Shown: positions 1-8,866 of the stretch, one piece after another | Layout of the letters: every line of letters begins with the position of its first letter | Numbering within the stretch: the first letter of the stretch is position 1 | The notes under the pieces: model-generated | Seen by the model: the letters and a program-made list of their open reading frames with translations, nothing else | Told to the model about the DNA's origin: nothing | The model's database searches: none | Translations under genes and position numbers: made by a program | Assembly (NCBI GenBank): GCA_016788045.1 | Contig: JAEUTG010000004.1 | Location: 62,001 to 126,000, forward strand | DNA: 64,000 nt | Reading direction: 5' to 3' | Source of the DNA: Bacteroidales bacterium | Lineage (GTDB): Bacteria; Bacteroidota; Bacteroidia; Bacteroidales; Lentimicrobiaceae

Positions 1-158
1 CTGCTTAGAATAGCCATCAGGGCATGGCCACTTTCGTGAAGCAGAGTGTTTACCGATCTGAAGTATCTGCCGATAAATGGTAAACGGATCACAATGACTG
101 AAAAAATCAGCGAAATATAAAATAGCAGATCCGGATTTCCTTTCAGTAAATCTTCCAT
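1..158 (-). CDS. M50-type membrane zinc metalloprotease, N-terminal fragment
   Basis: This is the 5' end of a gene that runs off the left edge of the window. Reading leftward from the ATG at 158, the peptide begins MEDLLKGNPDLLFYISL, has a hydrophobic segment at about residues 12-24, and then carries HESGH at about residues 44-48. HExxH next to a membrane segment is the zinc-binding signature of M50 (site-2-protease-like) peptidases, which cut within or beside the membrane; the small M50B-like family is the likeliest match. Only 52 codons are visible, so the second motif cannot be checked. The ATG lies one base after the feoAB stop, so the two genes are probably cotranscribed. Confidence 0.6.
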   Translation of the reverse strand, partial: MEDLLKGNPDLLFYISLIFSVIVIRLPFIGRYFRSVNTLLHESGHALMAILS

Positions 159-159
159 A

Positions 160-2727
160 TTAAATCAATAAGCTGCCAAGCTGAAACACCAGCAAAGAAG
201 CAAGGTAGGCCAGACCGGTGGTGTAAACAACGATAAACGCAGCATACTTCCAGCTGCCTGATTCTTTCCGTATAGCGGCTACAACGGCAACACAGGGGAA
301 ATAGATCAGGATAAAAATCATAAAACTGAAAGCAACCAGTGGTGTGAAGACTTTTTCACCTTTGTAAGGCCCTGAGACATGAGTTTGTTGCTGTAGTTTC
401 TGGATCAGAGAAGCCGAAGTTTCATCGGTGCCTTCTCCTGCCTGATAAAGTACGCCCAGGGTGCCGACCGTTATTTCCTTGGCAGCAACACCGGTCAGGA
501 TGGCCACACTCATTTTCCAGTCGAATCCGAGTGGCCGCATCACTGGTTCGATGAAGTGACCGAGACGGCCAATATAGGAGTTGAGTTGCCGGTTGCTCTC
601 TTTTTCGTTTTCTATTTCGGTGATTTTGGTGTTCATTTCTTCCTTTATTCCGGCAACGACTTCCCTGGGTTGTTGCGTCTGGTGTATTGCCCTAGAATAC
701 TGCCCTGTAATTGTCGCGATGCGGCTTTCGTAAACAGAGTCCTGAGGTGTGGTCCTGGGGAAATAGCCCAGTGCCCAGATGATGATGGATGCAACGAGAA
801 TCACTCCGCCGATTTTCTTAAGGTACTGCTCAGCCCTGTTCCACATGTGCTTGAGCAGTGATCGAAGGGTAGGGGTGCGGTAGGGCGGAAGCTCCATAAC
901 AAACGGAACATCGGCCTGCTTGAACATTGCTTTGCGGAAAAGCAGCGCAGAACCAATAGCCAGCAAAACCCCGATAACATACATGGAGAAAAGAATGGTC
1001 CCCTGATACTGAACAAAAAAGGCACTGATAAAAAGGATGTATACCGGAAGGCGTGCGCTGCACGACATAAAAGGGTTGATAAGCATGGTAATCAGCCGGT
1101 CGGTGCGGCTTTCGATGATCCGTGTCGACAGAATCGCAGGCACATTGCATCCAAAACCCATGAGTAAGGGAATAAATGATTTTCCATGCAGCCCAATCTT
1201 GTGCATTACCTTATCCATAATAAAAACAGCCCTGGCCATATAGCCACTGTCTTCCATCAGTGATATAAACAGGTACAGAAGCAGAATATTCGGCAGAAAG
1301 ATAATAACACCGCCAACACCACCGATGATTCCCTGTATAAACAGGTCTTTGAGCATGCCATCGGCCAGCAAAGCATCCAGTTTTTGCGAGGTGAACTCAA
1401 CCAGGGCTTCAATCCAGTTCATCGGATATTCACCTATTCTGAAGGTGCCATAAAAGGTCAGCCACATCAGAAAAACAAAGATGGGGATGCCCCATACCTT
1501 GTGTGTGATGATGGTATCGATGACTTCGCTGGCTTTTCTTTCATTAACAGCATTCAGGATAAGCGTCTCACGCAATGCTCCAGCGATAAATCCATATTTG
1601 GCATCGGTTATCAGGCTTTCTGTATCCTGGTTCATGTTCGTTTCAATGCGCGAAATCTCAGCATCCACTGCATCGTTGATCTCTCCGGCATTGGAAAACT
1701 GCTCAGAAAAAACTTCTGCAGCACGGTCTTTTTCAATCAGTTTTATGGCCAGGAAGCGTGAGGATATCCTGTCAATCTGACTTCGGTTCCCGGGTTTTCT
1801 TAAAAGTTTCTGTATCCTGGAAATACCTTCTTCAATAAATTCACCATAATGGATGTGGATGTGACGAAGTGAGGTTTCGCGGTCTTCATAAACATCGATG
1901 ATTTTTTGAAGCATATCATCCACACCCTTGCCTTTTGAACCGACTGCTGTCACAAAAGGAAACCCAAGCAGATGACCCAATTGTCCGTGGTTGAGGGTGT
2001 TGCCGCTTGCTGTAAATTCATCGTACATATTCAATACACCTACCAACTTGATATCCATATCGATAAGCTGAGTTGTAAGGTAGAGATTGCGCTCAAGGTT
2101 AGAACTGTCGATGATGTTGACCACCACATCAGGCATGGCTTCGGTGATGAAGTCTCTTACATACAATTCCTCAGGGCTGTAAGCTGAAATTGAATAGGTG
2201 CCCGGGAGATCGGTAACGATAAATGTGTAATCTCCTTTTCTGAAACGTGCCTCTTTGGCATCCACAGTAACCCCGGAGTAGTTGCCTACATGTTCACGGG
2301 AGCCTGAGGCATGGTTGAATATGGTTGTTTTGCCTGAATTGGGATTTCCGACCAGGGCAACATTGATCACCTTACCTTTCTGCCGGGCTGTATATCCCAA
2401 CAATGATCCATTGAAAGATAAATTACCGTTGGTTTCAGGCTGTGACCATACTTCTGATTCAGTAACGATCTCTATCAGAGAGGCTTCGCTGTTACGCAGT
2501 GAAACATTGTAACCCATGATGGTGTATTCAACCGGGTCAAGCAGAGGTGCGCGCTGTAATACACTGACTTCTTTGCCGGCAACAAAGCCCATCTCCAGAA
2601 TCCTTTTTCTGAAAGCCCCACGCCCCTTAACTTTCGTGATTATTCCCTTTTCTCCCGGTGACAGATCAGATAGGTTCAAAGTCTGCTTATTTAGAATCGA
2701 TATAAATTGCGGGTAAAAGTACAGCAA
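160..2727 (-). CDS. feoB: FeoA-FeoB fusion, ferrous iron transporter
   Basis: A Fe(II) uptake protein of the inner membrane that joins the small FeoA SH3-like domain (about residues 18-90) to FeoB. The G domain follows with G1 GNPNSGKTT (127-135), G3 DLPG (about 173) and G4 NMYD (about 233). The transmembrane permease has the Gate-like segments seen in FeoB, around GFGCNVPAI and GVAAKEITVGTLG. FeoA-FeoB fusion is common in Bacteroidota. The ATG at 2727 gives about 16 residues that do not look like FeoA. A TTG at 2679, giving MNLSDLSPGEKG, fits the FeoA N-terminus better and would leave the metalloregulator-like half-site at 2687-2697 outside the coding region. The M50 gene follows after one base. 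Confidence 0.96.
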   Translation of the reverse strand: MLYFYPQFISILNKQTLNLSDLSPGEKGIITKVKGRGAFRKRILEMGFVAGKEVSVLQRAPLLDPVEYTIMGYNVSLRNSEASLIEIVTESEVWSQPETNGNLSFNGSLLGYTARQKGKVINVALVGNPNSGKTTIFNHASGSREHVGNYSGVTVDAKEARFRKGDYTFIVTDLPGTYSISAYSPEELYVRDFITEAMPDVVVNIIDSSNLERNLYLTTQLIDMDIKLVGVLNMYDEFTASGNTLNHGQLGHLLGFPFVTAVGSKGKGVDDMLQKIIDVYEDRETSLRHIHIHYGEFIEEGISRIQKLLRKPGNRSQIDRISSRFLAIKLIEKDRAAEVFSEQFSNAGEINDAVDAEISRIETNMNQDTESLITDAKYGFIAGALRETLILNAVNERKASEVIDTIITHKVWGIPIFVFLMWLTFYGTFRIGEYPMNWIEALVEFTSQKLDALLADGMLKDLFIQGIIGGVGGVIIFLPNILLLYLFISLMEDSGYMARAVFIMDKVMHKIGLHGKSFIPLLMGFGCNVPAILSTRIIESRTDRLITMLINPFMSCSARLPVYILFISAFFVQYQGTILFSMYVIGVLLAIGSALLFRKAMFKQADVPFVMELPPYRTPTLRSLLKHMWNRAEQYLKKIGGVILVASIIIWALGYFPRTTPQDSVYESRIATITGQYSRAIHQTQQPREVVAGIKEEMNTKITEIENEKESNRQLNSYIGRLGHFIEPVMRPLGFDWKMSVAILTGVAAKEITVGTLGVLYQAGEGTDETSASLIQKLQQQTHVSGPYKGEKVFTPLVAFSFMIFILIYFPCVAVVAAIRKESGSWKYAAFIVVYTTGLAYLASLLVFQLGSLLI

Positions 2728-2763
2728 TTTTTAATATTGCATTAACATGGCCATTCTAAATAA
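2687..2763. promoter_or_regulatory. Inverted repeat around the feoAB start, possible metalloregulator site
   Basis: TTATTTAGAAT at 2687-2697 and its exact reverse complement ATTCTAAATAA at 2753-2763 flank the 5' end of feoAB, with 55 bases between the arms. Half-sites of this TTTAGAAT type resemble operators of metal-responsive regulators (Fur or DtxR class). That a regulator binds here is inferred from the palindromy and the iron-transport gene, not shown. Confidence 0.4.
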
Positions 2764-2808
2764 AATCTTTTTGAACGTATGTTCAGTATCGACACTGAGA
2801 ACTGAAGG

Positions 2809-3324
2809 TTACGATTTCAGGGAAAGGTTGTGCAGGGTAAGCATGGCCTTTAAAGCAGCCGGGCCCCAGTGGTCGTTAAAGTGAAGGCAAACCTGATGAA
2901 CGGCATTCTCTTTCGCAGTATAGAGGTTCTTCTGGTAAAGGATCAGAAAGTCTTTCATATCCTGGTAAACATCGGCCAGGCACTCGGCCAGGCTTGCTTT
3001 CTCAATTTCTGCGTCTTCATCGGTCAGGCTGCTGCTGACCCAGAAGTGATCGTCGGGATAGAATTTATTGCGCAGGGTGTTAAAGAGCAATTCCCATTCC
3101 TCCTCGGTAAAGAAAAGTTCAGCCGATTCAGGGTCGGAAGGCTCAACCGGCTGCACCAGTGATCCTTTGAGGTAAAGCAACGGAAGAATTCTACGATAAT
3201 AATCTACCAGATCTTCTTTGGAATATGATTCTGCTTTTGCCGTGAACTGGCAGAATTCATTGCTGACAGTGATAAACTCAAGTATTGGACGGGTTAAAAC
3301 AGGGTCATTTTCCGGTAGGCTCAT
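2809..3324 (-). CDS. DUF5063 family protein
   Basis: A soluble, acidic, mostly helical protein of 171 residues from the ATG at 3324 (MSLPENDPVLTRPILEF). It matches the DUF5063 pattern as I remember it: an N-terminal helix with EFCQF, the LVDYYRRILPLLYLKG segment, a central acidic stretch, and a C-terminal HFNDHWGPAALKAM. The family is widespread in Bacteroidota and has no assigned biochemical role. The longer reading from 3369 adds a poor N-terminus with no family resemblance, so the internal ATG is preferred. It is followed by feoAB on the same strand, but 81 bases and the inverted repeat separate them, so it is probably a separate transcript. Confidence 0.75.
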   Translation of the reverse strand: MSLPENDPVLTRPILEFITVSNEFCQFTAKAESYSKEDLVDYYRRILPLLYLKGSLVQPVEPSDPESAELFFTEEEWELLFNTLRNKFYPDDHFWVSSSLTDEDAEIEKASLAECLADVYQDMKDFLILYQKNLYTAKENAVHQVCLHFNDHWGPAALKAMLTLHNLSLKS

Positions 3325-3545
3325 GGTGTTTTTTTCTGCAAAGTTAATCGAAACAGTGCAGACCAGCATAAACCTTCTTTGTCATAAACAATAAGAAACA
3401 GTTGTGATATCACTGTCTCAGTGAATTAATCCTGAGACATTCAATGATTTCCTGCTGAATGAAAGGAATTGGTCTTCTTTGTATTTCAGACTGAACAGAA
3501 AGCAGCAGTTGACTGTTGATTTAACCGATTGTATAAATGCATTTC

Positions 3546-3998
3546 ATGAAACGTACGTTACTTTTCTTTGCCATCACTTTATTACTACTGCAGTCATGCA
3601 GCATGCCTGATTCGGACATTAAACAGATAAAATTCAGCCCTGAAATTCAGTCGGTCATTGACCGGTACAAACAGGAGCTTAAACCGGATGATTTCCAGAC
3701 CAGCCCCGGCTGGATACGTTTTGATACCATCATCCGGCACAAGGTAATCGTTACCCTGCTCAGTGCCCGGAATCTTCCGAAAACAGATAATGAGCAGAAA
3801 GAACTGGCACTTCGGATTTCGGCCGATGTGTATGATCAACTTATCAACAAGGAAGATTTTTCCGAAATCGAGGTTATTTTTCAGAATATGTCCGGTGTAC
3901 TCCTGAAGATGAAGATACGACGTAATTACCTTTTTACATTTTGGGAGATAAGGCAATTCAGACAAGGTGATGGTTTAAGCTTGGATGGGAAAGAATGA
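3546..3998 (+). CDS. Small putative lipoprotein of unknown function
   Basis: From the second in-frame ATG (MKRTLLFFAI) the protein is 150 residues with a lipoprotein signal peptide. A basic start and hydrophobic run end in LLLLQSC, so Cys18 is the likely lipidated residue. The mature part is a small mixed alpha/beta domain with no motif I recognise; it ends with the strand-like MKIRRNYLFTFWEIRQF. An upstream in-frame ATG at 3537 adds three residues. The gene stands alone between the DUF5063 gene, which is divergent, and a long non-coding stretch. Confidence 0.6.
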   Translation: MKRTLLFFAITLLLLQSCSMPDSDIKQIKFSPEIQSVIDRYKQELKPDDFQTSPGWIRFDTIIRHKVIVTLLSARNLPKTDNEQKELALRISADVYDQLINKEDFSEIEVIFQNMSGVLLKMKIRRNYLFTFWEIRQFRQGDGLSLDGKE

Positions 3999-4411
3999 TA
4001 AAATTCAGCAATTCACCGGTGCAGGTCTCATGAAAATCTTCTTTGCCATATAACCAGAGTTTTTGGTTGTACACACTTCAGGCTGGACATTGGATGTAAT
4101 TTGTCCTCGCGATCGCCCGGTAGATATTAAATCAGGCCGAGGCTGCCAGGTTTAAAACAAGGTCTGAAAAATGATTATGTATGAAATAAAACTGACATTT
4201 CCTTGAGCTATTTTTCAGATATTTAATAATGTTACTTTTGTCCTGTTAAATATCGTGATTTCTCTCTGTGAGCCTGCCTGTTTGCACAGGCGGACAAGCG
4301 TTAGCGAAGAACCGACCGAAGGGAGCCTGCCAGACTATGTCAGACAGACAAGCTCACCGAAGGTAATCTCATAATTTTACCGGACAACAATAGTTTTAAA
4401 TATCAAAGTTG
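3999..4411. other. Non-coding stretch with a promoter-like box and mosaic repeat
   Basis: No convincing ORF lies here. TACTTTTG at 4233-4240 matches the Bacteroidota TAnnTTTG -7 element and points at the DinB-like gene. It would give a leader of about 165 bases that contains the repeat at 4270-4371. Confidence 0.45.
4270..4371. repeat. Two imperfect tandem copies of a GAGCCTGCC repeat
   Basis: GAGCCTGCC occurs at 4270-4278 and again at 4323-4331, a 53-base offset. Each copy continues with a small hairpin (GCCTGTTTGCACAGGC in the first, GTCTGAC-type in the second), then GACAAGC and a GAAG-containing tail. Similar CCTGCCTGTCTGC words occur at 13475-13500. This looks like a dispersed intergenic repeat of the genome rather than a gene. 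Confidence 0.5.
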
Positions 4412-4873
4412 ATGGATTTTATTCATGTAACAAACGGTATTCTCGGATACACCAGATTCTGGGAGCCTGAACTCAGCAATTTAACGGAAGAAACCATTAC
4501 TATAAAACGCAACCATCAAAACAGATCCATCCGGCAGATTCTCGGGCATCTGATTGATTCGGCCGCCAATAACCATCAGCGCTTCATCCGGTTGCAATAT
4601 TGCAAAGAACTTGTTTTTCCGGATTATCAGCAGGACAATGACCTGTGGATTGCCCTGCAGGACTACCAGCAGGCTGACTGGCACAACACCATTCAACTCT
4701 GGAAGTATTACAACCTGCACCTTGTTCAGGTAATCCGGTCGGTTAACCCTGAATGCCTTGGCAATACCTGGACCAATTTCGAAGGAAAAAGCATTACGCT
4801 GCAACAAATGATCGAAGGCTATACCCGGCATATGGCCCTTCATCTGGCTGAAATCAGGGAACTGATTGATTAA
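4412..4873 (+). CDS. DinB-like (DinB/YfiT superfamily) four-helix protein
   Basis: A 153-residue all-helical protein with the usual DinB_2 pattern. Histidines sit at the expected places in GHLIDSAANNHQR (about residues 44-56) and near the C-terminus in RHMALHLAEI, where the family binds a divalent metal. Members include metal-dependent thiol transferases, but most Bacteroidota copies have no known substrate. The ATG at 4412 directly follows an in-frame TTG at 4409; the ATG is taken as start. The leader carries the mosaic repeat described above. The next gene, on the same strand, is 290 bases away, so it is probably monocistronic. Confidence 0.8.
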   Translation: MDFIHVTNGILGYTRFWEPELSNLTEETITIKRNHQNRSIRQILGHLIDSAANNHQRFIRLQYCKELVFPDYQQDNDLWIALQDYQQADWHNTIQLWKYYNLHLVQVIRSVNPECLGNTWTNFEGKSITLQQMIEGYTRHMALHLAEIRELID

Positions 4874-4982
4874 TAAATGATTATTTGTCTTCTTTTATCC
4901 GGTTTTGCGCTCCAATAAGCCTTTTTCATCGGGTGGTAGCCTGACTACCCTTGCTTTCACTCATTCATCGTTGCACCATTTT

Positions 4983-5009
4983 TTGTCTGATATCTTATTT
5001 CTACATTTG
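4983..5009 (+). promoter_or_regulatory. Putative promoter for the isoprenoid-synthase-like gene
   Basis: TACATTTG at 5002-5009 is an exact TAnnTTTG -7 element, with TTG at 4983-4985 as a possible -33 element. The 16-base gap is slightly short. The leader to the ATG at 5165 would be about 150 bases, and I see nothing else in it. Confidence 0.35.
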
Positions 5010-5164
5010 CCGGCAGCTAAAACACTGATTTGTTATTGTTCATGCGGCTGAGGGATGCCATTTTAAGCAGGGATTTTCGTACCTGAAGGCAGATGCTGAT
5101 TTTATTGCCGGACGCCTCTGGCTGCTTATTTCACACATTTGATACCAACAACTGATCCAATACC

Positions 5165-6196
5165 ATGCAAAAAGTATCTTTGATCTTGAAAATAGTGAAA
5201 GTACTGGCCGGCATGGTTAAGTTCAATATCGTCTACCACCGGAAGGCTGCACGGATGGTTAAAGAGATTACTTCTGATTTTAATTTGACCAGCGTGCCGC
5301 AACTGCCCTCCATTGCAAGGCTGAAGATGCAGTGGTATATGGCGGAATTTGCCTATATCTGCGAAACAATGAACCGGTTATCCGGTCAGCGCTCTTCGGC
5401 TGAACAGAAGCGTACGTACTATCTGAGTGGAGCATTGGCCGCCATCAGCGATCTCATCATCGACGATATGGAAATGGATGAAGCGCGGATCAGGCAGTTA
5501 AAACATCCAGCGGAGGATTTTAAATGCCAGAATGAACTGGAAAGGCTTTATATCCAATGCTACCATGCCTTTCTGAACTCATTGGATAAGTCAATGAGAG
5601 ATAGGGTTATCCATTACGGAGGGCTTATTTTCGAAGCCCAGCTAAGAAGCAAGCAGCAGTTCAGACCGGATATCTCAAAAGAGGAAACCGATAAGATCTG
5701 CAGGGACAAAGGTGGCTATTCAGTCCTCTTTCTAAGGGCCCTGGTAAGCGGACCCATCAGTGAAGCCGAGGAAAATGCATGGGTTGAACTGGGAGCCTTT
5801 ATTCAGTACTGCAACGATGCACAGGATATCCACAAAGACCTCCACCGGGAATTGAAGACATTTGCAACGGTCAGAACCGGCATCGCTGAGATAGAACAAG
5901 ACCTCGGCCAGCAAATGACCAGGGCCTTTCTTCTGCTGAGGGGAACTGACTACGAACAAAAAAAGAAGGATTTCTTCCTGCTGACTTTTTATGTGATGTA
6001 TCTCGGAATTCTGGCCAAACTCTCGGCGTTCTCCCGCATCTGCAATCAAGAATTTTCTTTTGAATCATTCAAAGCCAGAAGCAAAGCGGAAATCCGGGCC
6101 AGCACTTCAGCCCCCAGATTATTTCCTTTTATGATGGCCAGGGCAATCAAATTTACCTACCAGACTGCACCTATCCCTGCAGGTGAAAGTATTTGA
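5165..6196 (+). CDS. Class I isoprenoid-synthase-fold protein (orphan prenyltransferase/terpene-synthase-like)
   Basis: A 343-residue helical protein with the two metal-binding signatures of class I isoprenoid enzymes at the expected spacing. The first is DDMEMD (DDxxxD type) at about residues 100-105, within ISDLIIDDMEMDEARI. The second, NDAQDIHKD, lies at about 219-227 after GAFIQYC. In the family these aspartates bind the Mg ions that hold a prenyl diphosphate. It is not a normal FPP or octaprenyl synthase: the first motif is not the classical DDxxD, and no second prenyl enzyme, phytoene desaturase or cyclase is adjacent. Bacteroidota carry proteins annotated only as 'class 1 isoprenoid biosynthesis enzyme', which is the best label. 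Substrate and product are unknown. Confidence 0.7.
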   Translation: MQKVSLILKIVKVLAGMVKFNIVYHRKAARMVKEITSDFNLTSVPQLPSIARLKMQWYMAEFAYICETMNRLSGQRSSAEQKRTYYLSGALAAISDLIIDDMEMDEARIRQLKHPAEDFKCQNELERLYIQCYHAFLNSLDKSMRDRVIHYGGLIFEAQLRSKQQFRPDISKEETDKICRDKGGYSVLFLRALVSGPISEAEENAWVELGAFIQYCNDAQDIHKDLHRELKTFATVRTGIAEIEQDLGQQMTRAFLLLRGTDYEQKKKDFFLLTFYVMYLGILAKLSAFSRICNQEFSFESFKARSKAEIRASTSAPRLFPFMMARAIKFTYQTAPIPAGESI

Positions 6197-6296
6197 ATTC
6201 TGCTATTTCTGATCTTCAGCACTTCAACCTGCACTGATATTATCCTTCAGGTACTTGAACTGAACGCCCTGACAGCGTCAGTGCGACTCTGATCAG

Positions 6297-7064
6297 TTAA
6301 ATGTGAAATCCGCCCGAAACTTCAATCCTCTGGGCATTGACCCACTTCGCTTCGTCGCTGCACAGGAAAGCCACCACACTGCCGATGTCGTCGGGCAATC
6401 CAACCCTGCCGAGGGCTGTTGCTGAAGCCAGATATTGGTTCAGATCCTTATTATCCCTGACAAAACCGCCGGCGAAGTCTGTTTCAATCGCTCCCGGGGC
6501 TACCGTATTCACCCTGATCTTCCTGCTGCCGAGTTCAAGGGCCTGATACCTTGATAAGCTCTCAATGGCAGCTTTCATGATGGCGTAGGCTGAATAATTG
6601 CTGCTGCTGAAGCGGGCGAGGCCGGAAGAAATATTGACTATACTGCCACCATCAGAGAGTAACGGAAGCAATTTCTGGGTGAGAAAAAAGGCTGATTTCA
6701 GGTGCGTATTTACCATATCGTCAAACTGGGCTTCCGTAGTGCTTACAAAGGGGGCATACAGTCCGGTTCCGGCATTGTTTACCAATGAGTGAATCCGGCT
6801 CATGCCAAAATCATTGATCAGGCATTCATTCACTTTGCTTATAAAAGCATCAAAATCAGAGGATTTTGATACGTCAAGTTTCAAAGCGACCGCCATTCTG
6901 CCGCTTGCCTTAACTTCCTCAACCACCCTGGCAGCAGCCTCCTGGTTGCTGTGGTAGGTGATGATCACGTCAAAACCTTTCTGAGCGAGTTGAATGGCCA
7001 TATCCCTTCCCAAACCGCGGCTTCCACCGGTAACAAGGGCTATTTTATCTGTGTTTTTTTCCAT
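6297..7064 (-). CDS. Short-chain dehydrogenase/reductase (SDR)
   Basis: A 255-residue classical SDR that should use NAD(P)H in the cytoplasm. It shows the cofactor motif TGGSRGLG near residue 12, NNAGTG at about 90, an ISS segment, and the catalytic YxxxK as YAIMK at about 158-162, followed by the PGAIETDF segment. The C-terminal SGGFHI is typical of FabG-like members, but the substrate cannot be told. It lies 88 bases downstream of the AraC-type regulator on the same strand, so the regulator may control it or be cotranscribed with it. Confidence 0.9.
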   Translation of the reverse strand: MEKNTDKIALVTGGSRGLGRDMAIQLAQKGFDVIITYHSNQEAAARVVEEVKASGRMAVALKLDVSKSSDFDAFISKVNECLINDFGMSRIHSLVNNAGTGLYAPFVSTTEAQFDDMVNTHLKSAFFLTQKLLPLLSDGGSIVNISSGLARFSSSNYSAYAIMKAAIESLSRYQALELGSRKIRVNTVAPGAIETDFAGGFVRDNKDLNQYLASATALGRVGLPDDIGSVVAFLCSDEAKWVNAQRIEVSGGFHI

Positions 7065-7152
7065 TGCTTAATGATTTTCTCTTGAGAAACAAAGGTCAGG
7101 CTTTTGTCAGTAATCTGATTGTAAATTGCAATCCATTTCTTGCAAAAAACAA

Positions 7153-8082
7153 TCAATTACGGAATTTTAGAGGTGACAGGGAGGTGTGCTTTCTGAAAAA
7201 GTTTGAAAAATGGGCAACTTCATCAAAACCAAGAACATAAGCAATCTCTGAGACAGTCCAGTTTGTCTGCTTGAGCAGTATTCCGGCTTCTTCTGCAATC
7301 CTGCTGTTGACGATTTCAACGGTGCTTCTGCCGGTGGTTTCCTTCAATACCTTGTTCAGATGGTTAATGTGCACGCCCAGGGTTGATGCAAACCCGGCTG
7401 GCGACCTGAGTTGTATAACCTGGGCATTGTTTTCAATAGGGAACTGCCTCTCCAGCAACTCGATAAACAATGATGTAATTCTTCCTGCCGCATTTGCCGT
7501 ATTCACTGTGCTTTCCATAGGCTTCAGCTTCTGGCCGTTGTGAATCAGCTCCATCACATAATTGCGGAGCAGGTCATATTTGTAAGGATAGTCTGAAGAA
7601 AGCTCAGCGTCCATTTTTCTGAAGATGGTCTCCATTGTGGAAAACTGTTCATCACTCAGCTGGTAGATAAAATCACCGGAGGGTTGATAAATCGGCAATT
7701 CATCAATATTCAGACCCGTTTTTGATCTCGACATGAAATCACGGGTAAACACGCAGAAGAACCCGTTCTGTTCCGGATCCTGAGGGGTATAACGGTAGGG
7801 TATTCTAGGCGTAGCAAACAGAATTCCTTGTTTTTCAATCAGAACCGTCCTGCCGGCATATTCAACAAGGTTTTTCCCTCTGATCAGGCTGATTTTGTAA
7901 TACAACCGCCGGTTGTAGGTCATTTCAGACTTTTTCTTACTGCTGTGGTAAAAGCCGGCTATGTCGAAGACATTGAAATGTCCCAGTTCAACGGAACTTT
8001 TACTGTCGAAAATGTAATCAAGCTGACAACCTGATATACCGCAGAGTGACCTGTAAAACTCTCTGATGTCTGTGTTTTCCAT
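7153..8082 (-). CDS. AraC family transcriptional regulator
   Basis: A 309-residue protein from the ATG at 8082 (MENTDIREFYRSLCG); an ATG at 8100 would add six residues. The N-terminal part is a cupin-like sensor (GHFNVFDI ... VLIEKQGILFATPRIPYRY). The last hundred residues are the double helix-turn-helix of the AraC family, with HINHLNKVLKETTGRSTVEIV and the second helix pair WTVSEIAYVLGFDEVAHFSNFFRKHTSL (written here in part). The effector is unknown. It precedes the SDR gene on the same strand, an arrangement common for regulators of small oxidoreductases. Confidence 0.9.
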   Translation of the reverse strand: MENTDIREFYRSLCGISGCQLDYIFDSKSSVELGHFNVFDIAGFYHSSKKKSEMTYNRRLYYKISLIRGKNLVEYAGRTVLIEKQGILFATPRIPYRYTPQDPEQNGFFCVFTRDFMSRSKTGLNIDELPIYQPSGDFIYQLSDEQFSTMETIFRKMDAELSSDYPYKYDLLRNYVMELIHNGQKLKPMESTVNTANAAGRITSLFIELLERQFPIENNAQVIQLRSPAGFASTLGVHINHLNKVLKETTGRSTVEIVNSRIAEEAGILLKQTNWTVSEIAYVLGFDEVAHFSNFFRKHTSLSPLKFRN

Positions 8083-8275
8083 AATATTTGCAAAATTCAA
8101 ACATTAGCAAAGGTATTACTTTTATTTTCTTCCTCCGGTATAAGTCTGAGACCTCAGTCATTTTCCTTTTTCAAGTCTGTAAGCTGTTCAGACTTTATCG
8201 CTTTAAGTTTTTGACTTGTGTTTTTCTGCGACAGCAAGTCTGTAACTTGTCCTACATTACGAATCCTCAATCCCA

Positions 8276-8761
8276 TTATAGTTTCCGGGTGATGCGTCCT
8301 ACCTTACCCTTGTATCTTTCATATTGATCTCCAAAGACTTCAAGCAAGCTGGCTTCTTCTTCTTTTACAAGAATTATGGTAGCCACACACATTACAACAG
8401 CCGATAACAGGAAGAGCCAATTATTCAGAAAAAGCCACAATGAAGGCAGGATGAAGAGGATCCAGCTGGCATAGATCGGGTTGCGCGAACATGCATACAT
8501 GCCGGTACAGATCAGTTGCCCTTTCGGAAAATTACGGGAGAACTGGATCAGCGAAGCAAGAAAAAAGGCCAATCCGGCTGCCAGCAAGATGAATCCTGAT
8601 GATTGAATGATGGGATGCTGAAAAAAAGTTAACCGGATAAACGAAGCTTGTGAGAGCTCAGTTGCAACAGCGGCCAACAGAAATGGGAAGGTGCGGAGCA
8701 TGATTCGCGGTCCGACACCGCGGGCATCCAGTCCGGATGAGGAGATTAAATATTGTTTCAT
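8276..8761 (-). CDS. Isoprenylcysteine/phospholipid methyltransferase-like membrane protein
   Basis: A 161-residue integral membrane protein with about four hydrophobic segments. The C-terminal half carries the signature of the ICMT/PEMT family: GMYACSRNPIYASW, then a pair of membrane helices, then the EEEASLLEVFGDQYERYKGKVGRI segment (shown in part here), where the family binds S-adenosylmethionine. Bacterial members methylate small lipids or unknown acceptors. No prenylated protein is expected in this organism, so the acceptor is open. It stands alone between the AraC and PPOX-like genes. Confidence 0.85.
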   Translation of the reverse strand: MKQYLISSSGLDARGVGPRIMLRTFPFLLAAVATELSQASFIRLTFFQHPIIQSSGFILLAAGLAFFLASLIQFSRNFPKGQLICTGMYACSRNPIYASWILFILPSLWLFLNNWLFLLSAVVMCVATIILVKEEEASLLEVFGDQYERYKGKVGRITRKL

Positions 8762-8866
8762 CGCTTGTTCTTTTTTGGATAATTGAATGGATTTATTGAA
8801 GTCATTGACTGATTTTCCTCATTCAAATGTGGCTTTCTGGCAGAACCGGCTTAGTGGGGGTTGTAT

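Noticed and set aside
4270-4371. Possible small CRISPR-like array
   Set aside because: Only two imperfect copies, no regular spacers and no cas genes in the window.
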